In this document: positions 24,901 through 36,900 of the stretch, piece after piece
How the letters are laid out: each line of letters opens with the position of its first letter
Position numbering within the stretch: position 1 is the stretch's first letter
DNA from: Blastobasis lacticolella
Taxonomy: Eukaryota; Arthropoda; Insecta; Lepidoptera; Blastobasidae
DNA: 64,000 nucleotides
Assembly (NCBI GenBank): GCA_905147135.1
Contig: LR990054.1
Span: forward strand, 12,065,001-12,129,000
Reading direction: 5' to 3'
The notes under the pieces: model-generated
What the model saw: only the letters and a program-made list of their open reading frames with translations
What the model was told of the DNA's origin: nothing
The model's database searches: none
Translations under genes and position numbers: made by a program

Positions 24901-27900
24901 GGCCCCGAGTAGGCATAGCGACGTGTTGAAGTGTCCCAACACGTCGATGCATCATGCTGTTTTGGAAGTGGGCCTAAAGCTCACTCCCCGAGATGGAGCC
25001 CATAATAAGCGCCCGCAGGTCGCAGTCACGGCGGGCGGGTACGCGTAAAAAAATAAAGGTTAGGTTAGGTTAGGTTAGTAGGAAATAGGGATTTAGGTCT
25101 TGTCCTGGATAGCCGATGGACATTCCAGGAGCATTTCCGCCGCCTTTCACCAAAGTTAGTAAAGGCTGCAGGTGCACTCGGCAGTCTGCTACCGAATCTG
25201 GGTGGTCCAAGCACACCGTGCCGGCGGCTCTATACCGGGGTCATCAGATCGATGGCTCTGTATGGAGCGCCTGTGTGGGTAGAAGCTTTGTCTGCCCAAA
25301 ATAAAACACTTTTACGAAGACCGCAGCGAGTCATGGCAGTCAGGGCAATACGTGGCTACCGTACCATCTCCTTTGAGGCGGCTTGCGTTTTAGCTGGAAC
25401 GCTGCCTTGGGATTTGGATGCTGAAATTTTGGCTTTTTTATACTGGCGGACTGCCGAAGCACGTTGTGACGGGGTTGATCTTGTGCCTGAGGTCACGAAA
25501 GAATGGCGACAAAGTGCCCGGGAAAGGGCGATTGCAAGCTGGAGTCAGCGACTTCTGGAGCCTTCCGCGGGAATTCGCACAATAGAGGCGATCCGCCCCG
25601 TCCTAAAGGAGTGGACGGAGCGCAGGAGGGGTGCGCTTACCTTTAGGCTCGTGCAGGTCCTCTCGGGGCATGGATGCTTCGGGAGGTACCTGTGCAACAC
25701 AGCCAGGAGGGAAGCCACGACAGCCTGCCACGAGTGCGGGTACGTCAATGATACGGCGCAGCATACGTTGGCTGAGTGCCAAGCATGGGAGGCGCCACGC
25801 GAGGCACTTATTGTGGTGGTAGGAAACGATCTTTCGCTCCCGGCCGTGGTAAAATCCATGGTTGAGAGCGACAGATCATGGCAAGCGGTGGTTACCTTCT
25901 GTGAGCTGGTAATGTCACAAAAAGAGGCAGCGGAGAGGGAGAGAGAGGACGACGCACTAGCTCTCCCAATTCGTCGCCGGAGAGTCGGTCGCAGGAGGCG
26001 TGATTATGCACGCCACCTTCCCCCCTAACGGGAGCTTGAGCGGTGGGAATGGGGATCACCTGCCGCTTGTTAAACAGATCCCGTGATGGTTGGCGTGCCG
26101 TATGTCCCGGCACGCCCCATAAGAAGCTGTTTAGAGTGAGCACAAAGCTCGCTCCCCGTACAACAACTCGCTCTACGAGGTCCGCAGGCGGAGTCATCGG
26201 GGTATGCGTAGAGCTCCTCCGTGCAAGTACCGTGGCTTTGCCTATATGCGGTGAGATGGGCACCGTCAGGTTTTAGTGGGTAGGACCTTTGGTGAGTCCC
26301 ACATAACCATCTGCTCCCCTGGCAGGTGGTATCTGTAGCAAGGATTTCCTGACGAAAAAAAAAAAAAAAAAAAAAAAAAAAGGTTAGTAGGAAACGCACG
26401 CAAACGTAGTCGTGGTCCACTAGTGATATCATAAAATAGTTTATAACTTGAATGAATGAACGAATGAACTTATTACAAGGTTTTAGTTTAGTCTTTTTTA
26501 ATGGTCTGTGTAAATATATTGTGTGTACTTTTTACTTAATTAAATTATACAATATAATTATCTATAACAGAGTGCTTTAAAACAATTACATCGGACTGGA
26601 TATCAAAATAAAATATTTAAATACTAAGACCACGAAAGTACAACGATGCGACGCCATGAATACCTACCACGCGCACTACGCTGATTAAATATACTCACTT
26701 TGTAAAGGAGCGTATGTAATTTGTGTAATCACAGAACCAATTCCGAAAATTCCTCCGCTACTAGGAAGCTACGCTATTCCCGCTATTCGCTATTCCTACG
26801 GACTTTTATCTCGGAAAATTGTAAGTATCCCGTGGGATATCAGAGACTTGATTTTGGTGAAACTCACATGGCGGGTTCTGCAAGTACCTACTTAATTTGG
26901 AAAGTATTCAAAATAATTTAATCGACTGGTTCACTAAACAATGTATTATTAATATGAAGCTCTTTATTGTTGCACTAGTTCTTCTTAGTCGTGCACACTT
27001 GACAGAGTGGTCGTGGTCACGTATCGGTCGAGTTCTGCGCCACCGCCGCCCTCGCGATGCAATGCCATGTGTTCCTGTGTCTGGCGGAGCGAGAGTTTTC
27101 AGCCATGGTAGAGTGTGTAGCAGACTTGATGAGGTCCGTCCACCGTGTTGGAGAGTGCCCACGAGATATTTTACCCTCGACTGCACCAGTACATTTGTTA
27201 AACTTCATTTTAAATATAAAATATTTTTTGTAATAAGCACCTGTACAGTCTGCGGCGATGTCCTAATTGGCAACGGTCGTGCGACCCATAGAAAACCTCA
27301 TAAGCGCTCGTCACACTACCATGGTCGAACGACCATGTCTACCATAAAGCAAGACCGTAAAAAGTTGCTTTCATAACTAATACCTAATAACACAATGATT
27401 TAAACTATCGCGGTTATTATCACACATTTTTATAGTAGTTTATGCAACTGTCATATAAAAGGGGGTATTAAAACATGAGTGTCTCTTTGACACGAGGGTC
27501 AAACTATTATAAACTCGGCTACGCCTCGTATGATAAACAGACACTCATGTTTTAATACCTACCTAATTATGCAGTTGCATACACTACTTTATCTACACCC
27601 ATATTTTTATGTTAAAATATCGTACCTAAAATTTTCTCAACTCTGCTGGAAGTAAGCTGCGAGTCACTTCTGTTGTATCTATGCGTCGAGGATATCATTT
27701 ATAAGCGGCGGGAAATTCACTTTTCTACTTTCACATTTATCTATTTATTTGCTTCAAATAAAAAAAAATATCAAACACAAATTACAACAATTAGAAAAAA
27801 TATTCTGCTTAGCGGGAAAATAAATACACAGAAATATAAACGGAAAAATTTAAATTTTGAATTTGTTAGTGTCTAGGTATCCAGCCTACATTTCGCCGTG

Positions 27901-30900
27901 TCTCAGAGCCCGACAAAAATTTAAAAATAAAAGATTAGAAAGTTATTTTTCGATACAGCTGTACTGAAAATAGTATGGGAAATGCTGTATAAAGTTTAAT
28001 TTTTAAAAATTTTATAGACTGTCGTGAAAAAAGTGTACCCTTAAACGACTGTTTTCGAATATGTAATTGGAAACAGTCGCTATGAGTGTAGTAAAGGTAT
28101 GTTTCGGGTTTCCTACCGCGTACTTTTGTTTACGAGTAGCCCTATATTTCGACGCAGTTGCATGCATCATGGGCACGGGACGACCCCGAACCGGGGAAAC
28201 CCAGAACGTACCTTTAAAATGTGTAATACCAATAGTTTTGTATCTTAAACCATTGCCAAAATCCATACATATTTGTTCCTAAATCATATGTGTAAATAGG
28301 GGTAGGCAGAGACTATCGAGTATCATACATACGCTACGATCCTACACACCTCTCACACTCTATAAACCATACGGTTTAGAAAGTTTAGCGTTTAACAAAG
28401 CCTTTTCCGGGAATCACTTTTCCTCTATAACCGGGAATCGCCACCAGTACAGTGAGTTAATGTTTCATTAACGAACAAAGGCTTTATTGTTTCTATTGTA
28501 ACTTAGTCTTTTTAACAGCCGCTTGGCTTTAGCCGACCGTTTTATTAATAATAAAATAGTACTACCTAGCTTTATTGTGGATCTTAATTTCTCGTTGATG
28601 GTCTACAAACCTATAAAATTATTTTTATTTAGTGTTGACTTGTATACTGACAACAGTGTTTAGTAATTTAAGGGAGTACCTCTGCTTCCTTCATCAGCTC
28701 ACAAAAAATCAATATTCAGAATTGGCAGATGGTAATACGGCCACTAACCAGCTACAGTGTTTCCTTTGGACTATGACATGGGATCGTTCAAGAGGTACAT
28801 TAAAGGTCTCCTTAGAGGCGGGCAACGCATTGGTAGCGCCCCTGGTGGGTGCTGATGTTCATAGGCGGCGGTGACCACTTTCCATCAGGTGGCCCGCTTT
28901 CCTGTTTGTCTGCCGTATTACATAAAAATAAATTTAAGATATAAAACAACGCGGCTACTGCAACGGCACCAGTACTCTTAAAATAGTGACAGTAGTGAAT
29001 TCTGGACGGAACTCCGTTGTATGATAAATTTAAAACAGTTTTTGCAGTGACGAGTGCAAAAGGCGGATAGGGATGCGCGAGGAGGAATACGCTTACCTAC
29101 TTCTATGAGACATGTACAACAAAACGTTTCAGATAACGTAGTATTCAAGGAAGCTCTGTAAATAGAGGTAACACCGACCGTCTCAATATACGGACATATT
29201 CGGGAAAATGAAACCTGAAACTGCGCAAAATGAATTAAGATCAGTATCAGACAACCATTCTAGGAATTCATTGCCGCGCGGCGAATGAATGGAACAACAG
29301 ATTTTCTGATAGACAACTGTTTATTGATATTTTGTTGTAATCTTACTCAATATTATTTATGGTTATGTACAGTCGATTAAGCGTTACACTTTGACCTTTG
29401 GACCGTCTTCATGCGTAATAGAAACTATTTTTGCAATGCAAGTCTTACTCTCCATTGGCGGTTGACTGTACCTATATATGAAAAAAAAAAACATTAATCT
29501 ATTTAAGTATTTTGAGATTTGCACCACAATAAAACCAGGTAGAAACTATGGATTCAACTGCGAGGCAACGAGGCAAGACTTTCAAAAGGGCCTTGCTAAG
29601 TTAAAACTTTAAATCGAAAACCTGGAACATCTTCGCAATCAGTCTGTCTTTGTGTAAACTATCTGTTTTTACCGGACATATTTCGAAACTGCAATAGAAC
29701 TGTTTGACCCTCCAAGACGAGGCTCTCCCTCGGCGAAATGACACTATTTAACAGTCAAAATTACAATGACTACTCGCACAAACCACTGTGCTTCAACATT
29801 TCTTGTGGGTACCGCGACAGAACTCTCTACCTGACTTACTATCTTTTCATAAATACGGCCTGGAGAGTTTTCAAATCCAAAGTAAAAGGATCTTGTTTTG
29901 TCAGAAGTGCTTCACCGTAGACCAGTCTTGTTTAATATGAGACATACCAAACATCCTATAGTCCACGTGAACGAAGTCAGGGGCACAGCTAGTTTAAAAC
30001 AAATTTAATATTGTATATTGCGACCGGTTTCGATAAAATCATCATCGTCTGACGTAAACGCAATAACGAAAGAAACTCCGTACTCCGTAAGACATTCTTT
30101 CGTCATTGTGTAAACTCCAGTGGCGCCAAAGAAGAACTTTCTTCATGTTGGTGAGTGACGATGCGGCAACAGATGGAACATGTCCGTATTGGAACAGCCT
30201 ATTGAATCTAACCTTGATAGCGTCTAGATTATATTGATCAGGTAACACACTCGTAGGCAAAGTGTTCCATTCCTTAACCGTACGCATTATAAAGGTCGAA
30301 CCAAAGAGGCTTGTGCGGATAGCTGGAAGATCCACGTCATAAGGATGAAGCGTTCGCCCGTATCGTCTCTCCCGATGGCGGAAAGGGGCCGGCGGAATGA
30401 GGTTGCACAGACAATATGACCGTAAAGCTGATCTACATCATAGATATATCTACACGCAACATACCTGCAGTGTGAGCCCAGTCAATGAGCGATGTGACCT
30501 TGGAGTTGATGGCTGATGCGCAGACGTTGAACCTGCCGCCTGCGTCTAATCCCAGGGTCTCGTAGCGAGCCTTCACGCCGCATAACAAAGCAGTCGCGCA
30601 AGCTGATGACTCGCCAGTCTGCGCGTCGATGTTGTATGTCTACGGACAAGATTTCAGGTTAAATCTGGACATATGTACGACATAGGTATAGAGAAGAAGT
30701 CCTTTTGGTGAGTACCACCGCCTTATCTGTTCTTACCGCATTGTTCTCTTCCGGTTTGGAGGATAAGGTAGCCAGCGCAATTACAGGCATGAGGCATTTC
30801 AACAGTAACAATGCATCTGGGGTTTGCATTTTTGTTACCTGCAACCTAAATGCATGGATCGTAGATATCACAATAATACTATCGACTGCTTCCTATCAGT

Positions 30901-33900
30901 TGGGCTGCCTGCTCTTTTGTCACTTAGTAATATATATGAAAAATACACGAATTGTAGAGTAGGACAGCGGACCCTGGCAGTGACCGGAATAAGCGCTAGG
31001 ACGATGATGATGATGATGATGACTCGAGCTGTAAAGTAACTAGGTAGGTTGTTTCTAAACAGGCACCGCTCTAGTCTTGAAGGTGAGATGGTAGCTAAAC
31101 AGTTTCCAAGTACAACGAAACTGGTAGTCTTCCGAAGACACTGTTCAAGTATTCATATACAATTTTTTATCGATGAGGTCTCTGCCTATCCCTACCGGAA
31201 AAATTCGTGACGTTGTGGGTATATACATTTATTAGAAGAAGAAAATCATCGTCACAATCAGAACAGTGATACATGAATAGGCAAGTCACTAACATGAAGT
31301 AATATGTTATTGTTCAGGTTTAGAAAGAAAACAGTAAATATGGAGCCAAGTAAAATCATTTTGCGGACAATGGGTACTACTCCAATACTTTTAGCTTAAG
31401 GCTATACCTACATCCTTGGCCCAAATACCGTTCGTAGATTGAGAATATAGCAATGGTTCCAAATGGTTTGGCAGGGTATGGGTAAGCAAAGGAATCCGGG
31501 CTAACATTCAACAAAATTCGTCCACTTATCGATGAATTGCTGACTATTTGGTACCTACTCACGTTTCTATACCAGCGAATACAATTATCGAATGTGAAAT
31601 TACCTGGAGCAATTTGTTTATGAAAATGTTGGAATAAAAATAAATATTATATTAGGTTATTATTCAATTGAAACCGGATGTCATTAATGGCTACTATTTT
31701 ACTTTTTACTCACACTTTTTAAATCATTTATTTATTTATTCAGGAAACATACAGTCTAACTAAAAATTAATTACAAAAACAATATTTCAATTTGACCTAG
31801 AGGTCATCTTTTAGAAACTAAACTATTCCAATCACACCACGAGTGAGATTCATTATGAATGTTATACCGGTTTCCGACCGAATATCGCTCCACTGTAATT
31901 ACCTGATCTGCCAAATCCTGGAGCATGGTCAAGGCGGACCCCGGGCCCTCGTGCGCTAGAGCACAACCGGGACATCAACGCCAAGATTATAAGAAAGTTT
32001 GAAACACCATGTTTTATTCAAAAGGCAATATTTTCATGTACCGTAGAAAGGAAAATAAAACGTAGAGATTCAGTGTATAAAAGCGAAAGCAGTAACTGTC
32101 ATGCTCTTAATACAAGGTGTCATGAGCACAACATTGTGTAGCCACAAGGGAACGTAGGTGCGCGAAAAATCTGGTTTACTCCGGATGCATTTTCCGGCAC
32201 AAATATACGATTACGGACTTTGTTCTTTTAGCGCAAAAAATCTTGTTTAGGTACTCCGGGTGCATTTTCCGGGACAAAATCCGATTACGAACTGTGTTCT
32301 TTCAGGTGAGTATTGTGAAAAGGTATATTTGTTTATTCGCGAGCTACGATGCCACACATAGACACACTCATATCCATACACAGATATATAGATAAACATT
32401 TTCTGTTATTCCCTTTTCGTCGGCGGTTTAAAGTGCCTGTTGTGTCAGTTATATCTATGTTATATCTCTGTATTTCTTTATTGTGTGCAATAAATTGTTA
32501 AATAAATAAATACATCGTCACTGTGATGTATCGTGCATGTAACTACTCTGGTTTCATCATTCTTGAAACAGAGCATCGGTGGCATAATAGCTAAGGAGTC
32601 CGACTCGTAAGCAACAGGTACCGAGATCGAACGCCAGTGCCATCATGTACCAATGCCTTTTCTGAAACCTGCACATTCACGCCATTGAATATATAACCTT
32701 GATCCAATCTGGTCAGGTTCCTTTGTTAACAGGGTCACGAAGGCTAGATGGCAGTCGCTCTACTGAAACTACTTAATCTGCCAAATCCTGGATCATGGTC
32801 ATGGCAAGCCTCGGGCCATAGAGCGCGAGAGCACGACCGGGATATTGACGTCAATGTCTTATCCTCGAAATCGGAACACAACTACCAAAGCATTCTTGCT
32901 TGGCGGCGGAAATAGATAATAGTACCTAAAGACGGTGGTATTCAAACAAACGGATTCCTCAAGCTTGACAGAGTGCTGCCACTTCCAGACTACTTCAAGT
33001 TGTGTCATATTTATTATTAATAGACACATGACCTTGCCGATTTTTATTTGCCAAGTTAGGTATTTTCATGATTCGTCTAACCTAAAAATAGCCGTCGTGT
33101 TCAGATTGCGTGTTCGCCTGAAAAGGTTCCCAACGGCGCGTGGTAATCGAATTCCTAATGACTATAGGGTGTAGCCTGCGAATTCCCTTTAAATATTCGG
33201 CCCTTCACTGTTATAGCGGTTCTTTTACACATCTTGTCGGGAGATGACGAGCGTATCACCCGTAAGCATCATAGCATCGCCAAAGTGATCGCCTTCAATA
33301 CCGTTTAAGATGTCGATTTGCCCTAATAGGAATTAGATGATAATGGCTAAAAGACACACGAATTCGGAATATTTTCAGGCAGATTGTTCTTCGACAGACT
33401 TCTAGCTTTTTATCGAGATTTAAAACCCGATAACTGCTGCGTTCTTTTGCTTTTACTTCTGACATATATATATCCGTTACTGTGCTGTCATCTGCGTACC
33501 CAAAGGTACCTGGGTACAAGCAGATTGTTAATATGCAGCAGAAATAAAGTCGCGGACAGGACAGATCTTTGAGGAACTCCTGCGTCGATAGCCTGGGGAT
33601 TAGACGAGTAACCATCGATAACTACACATATTGAACGTCCACTCAAAGAATCCGATATCCAGGTGCAAAAGCCAACAGGAATACCAAATGAAGGAAGCTT
33701 GCTTAGAAGGCCTGCATGCCAAACCCTGTTAAAGGCCTTAGAGACAACAAGAGACACAGCAAGGGCCTCGCCATGTCTCTCAAAGGCCTCACTCCATAAT
33801 TGTGTGGCATACACCAGAAGGTCCCCAGTAGACCGACCACGGCGGAATCCGTACTGGTGATCGCTGAGGAGATCGTTACCTTCAGGATGCGCAAGGAGTT

Positions 33901-36900
33901 TGTGGTTCAGCGCACGTTCCATAATCTTACGGAGTATGGATGTGACCGAAATAGGACGGTAGTTGGAAGGGTTGCCTTTTTGGGCACGGACTGCACATTG
34001 GCAAACTTCCACGACTTAGGTACAATACCAGTCTCAAGTGAGAGGCAATACAGACGCGTAAGAACAGGAGACAACTCAGGGGCACATCTACGCAGGACTA
34101 TTGCCGGTATACCATCAGGTCCACTAGCCTTGTTCACGTCCAGACTCCGCAGGATTTTTAGTATCTCTTTCTGATGTATTTGCACCTCTGCCATAGCGCA
34201 GTCAGCACGGGGTGAGATAGGTGGTATTTTTCCTGCAGTATCCAGACGCGAATTTGCCGCGAAAAGAGAAGCAAGCAAATTCGCTTTCGCTTCAGCAGCA
34301 TGGGCCAATGTTCCGTCTGGCTTCAGCAACGGTGGCAACGAAGACTGGCTGAAATTTGATTCGACTGCATTTGCCAAAGACCAAAACGCCTTATTTCCAG
34401 AAGCGTAAGCGGTCAATTTGGCGCCAATCCAATCCAAAGTCGAATCAAGCCCTGCGTAGCGTCCTTTTGCAAGACTTGGCTGCGAGGTTAAAGGCTTTCT
34501 TCAGTTTGCGAGTATCCGGAGACGTATGCGCTCGAGCCTCAGCCCAGGCAAAGTATGCCGCCTGCTTCAGCACTTCAGCGCGACTGCATTCGGCACCAAA
34601 CTATGGACGAGACCTGCCGTACATCGCTACGTCAGAATACAGAATAAAGTACTCCATACCCTGCCTTATAACCGCGGTAACTGCTTCAGCACAATTTGAT
34701 GGATCGCCAAAAGAGAAGCATGCCTCCAGCCAAGGATTGGACAAAAGAAATGGCGCATCTCATTCCAATCTGCTGACTTGTATCGCCACAACCGTCGGGG
34801 GTTGCATGGGGTTTGCTCGGGTGGGGAATAAACAGATACAGATTTCACCAGACAGTGATCGGATGTACCCAACGGTGCAGAAACCGATAGTGAGTCGAGC
34901 CGAGCCTGTCCGGATCAGTAATCAGCAGAAGGTCTAAGCAATTGGCGGAATTTGGATAGGTTACCCTGTTAAAAGGGTCATGGAGGTCAGATAGAAATCT
35001 CTAGACTGTAATTACCTGATCTGCTAAATCAGAGAAGACCCCGGGCCCTCAACACTACCCCCAGAGCACAACCGGGGCATTAACGCATATGGCTCTTCTG
35101 GTAAGCGATAATATTCACGATAGGACAGTTCAAATGCGATCCTGATTTTACGTGTATTTCTTGATACCTACTCCTTCTATACGAGTGTACATCTATACAT
35201 CGACCCAATTTAGTTCTCAGAGCTTTAGTTCTAGAACCGTTATAATTTAATACTATGTGCGGTGGAATAATTAATTATGAATAGAGTTACTTCATAAATC
35301 ATTACAGCCCATAACAGTCCCTTGGACGACTTTGGGCCTCTCCCAAGAGAGGGCAGGTTATTGTCACAATCTCTATGCTTGGCAGGCGGGTTGGAGATCG
35401 AATTATTGTAAATATATAAATGTAAAACGCTGCTGCCTATTTTCCAGCCTACGGAGACTCCAAAACTTTTGTCTCGAAAACATTAAATGCCTTGTACGAC
35501 ACCCACAAGTGTGAGTGGTTGGTGGTATTCAACTCTGCCGGACTATAATTGTAAAGCCCTCTTTGGCCGGTCACCGCACGACCACCATTTTCAAATAATT
35601 TACACGTCTTCAAAGCCTGATCTAATAAAATTAAAAAATTAAACATGCAACATTAGTCACTTTCCTGCTTTATCGGTAACTAGCGACACGCCCCGGCTTC
35701 GCGTGGGTAATTGACCTTAACAAATTATACACCTAAACCACTAGGGTATTGTGCCTAAACCTTCCACTTTAATCACTCTGTCTATTGGTGAAAACCGCAT
35801 TAAAATCCATTTAGTATATTTTGAGTTTTTCGCGAAAAGACAGACAAACAGACGCAGCGTGGGACTTAGTTTTATAATATGTAGTGATAATTACCTTAGC
35901 CAAGGCGACAGCAGGGAAAGTATCCCATGCCAGGTCAGTGTCTTCTCCGGACTGGCCACGTCGCTGCCCCCTTAGGATCCTCGCAGCTGTAGTGGTAGTC
36001 AGACTCATGCCATCCCCCACCACAAGGATAACGTTCCTGTGAAGTGTTTCGGTAAATTATTTTATAGTTCTACTTTTGGCTTTAATTAGTTAAGTTCAGA
36101 ATAACAATTTAGGTACAGTACAATACTTTAAAAAATCTATTCAATAGTCTTGGAATTATTTTCGGGGACCATAAGTACAACATACAATAAAAAAAATTAA
36201 AAAGTCGTTTACACCACTGCCCCCCGGAATGGTGCCCAGAAAGCTGGCTACGTTGGCTCCTTAGATATCTATGTTTACCCTCTGTCTGAGGATCGACCTG
36301 GTCAGTAACCTGGAGGTTACCTGTGGTGTCTACCACCTTTTTATAGTTGCTTATTTCATTTATTTTCAGAGTTGTTATTGTACAGGAATATGTACTGACT
36401 TTATCATTGTCTAAAAATATGACACCCGAATTAGCGCACTTCTATGCTATAATACGTACATTTGATTTTCACGTCAGGGCTGGCTTTATTTACAGAATAT
36501 TTTAGACAAAACTATCATTTAAATGTTTTTCAGAGGGATGTTAAATATTCATAATTAAATAATCAGTATCATAATACAGTTCAACAACTTTTCCAGCTTG
36601 CCTCTGATTAACCAAAATACATAAAATAATTACATGTTCCTGGTTAATTAACTTATAGTTAATTACAGATTATTGTATGTCGATATTTTATTATCAACTG
36701 AACGCAAATAAACATATTTTCACTACAATATTGACTGATTAACCAATAATATTATTATGAGAGTAGCTCTAATAGCCTAAAGCAGTCCACTAAAAGTAAC
36801 CCGTCACTCAAATTACCGAAAACGGGTCGAACGATAATAAAATATTGAGGCCATTAAATGCTTAAGCCGTTATTAACATTTCAAGCAAGAAGGAAAAGTC

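Larger units (their letters stand above)
19627..25057 (+). mobile_element. SART-like telomere-repeat retrotransposon, decayed near full-length copy
   Basis: R1-clade non-LTR element. It begins ggggtgctgggtcgggtaac immediately after ttaggtt and ends in an A-rich tail followed by four GGTTA units, the arrangement known for SART elements in (TTAGG)n arrays. ORF1 (Gag) runs 19804-21288 with one stop at 20110, then shifts frame to 21398-21784, which carries zinc knuckles CYQCLKTGHVKAHC and CYRCCQPGHKAAQC. ORF2 is broken: endonuclease remnants (FEAFLDEIGRFVVQ; SDHYYIRFDL near 22370), RT pieces (VSLDIANAFNSLPW; CGVPQGSVVGPLLW; FCYADDTAH), and an open 359-residue C-terminus at 23773-24852 with the terminal zinc finger CHACGCAEDTAQHTLEVC. 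Several stops and frameshifts make it non-autonomous. Confidence 0.87.

Noticed and set aside
24464..24955. Minus-strand 163-codon open frame at the SART ORF2 end
   Set aside because: Shadow of the ORF2 C-terminus, whose zinc finger and similarity to the second copy show the true frame.
26897..27376. 159-codon plus-strand frame
   Set aside because: No family match; it overlaps an RTE-like tail read better on the minus strand and runs into low-complexity intron sequence.
36109..36336. Extra phosphatase exon between exons 2 and 3
   Set aside because: Exons 2 and 3 already join through a split AAG codon with the expected family sequence; the frame has no phosphatase similarity.
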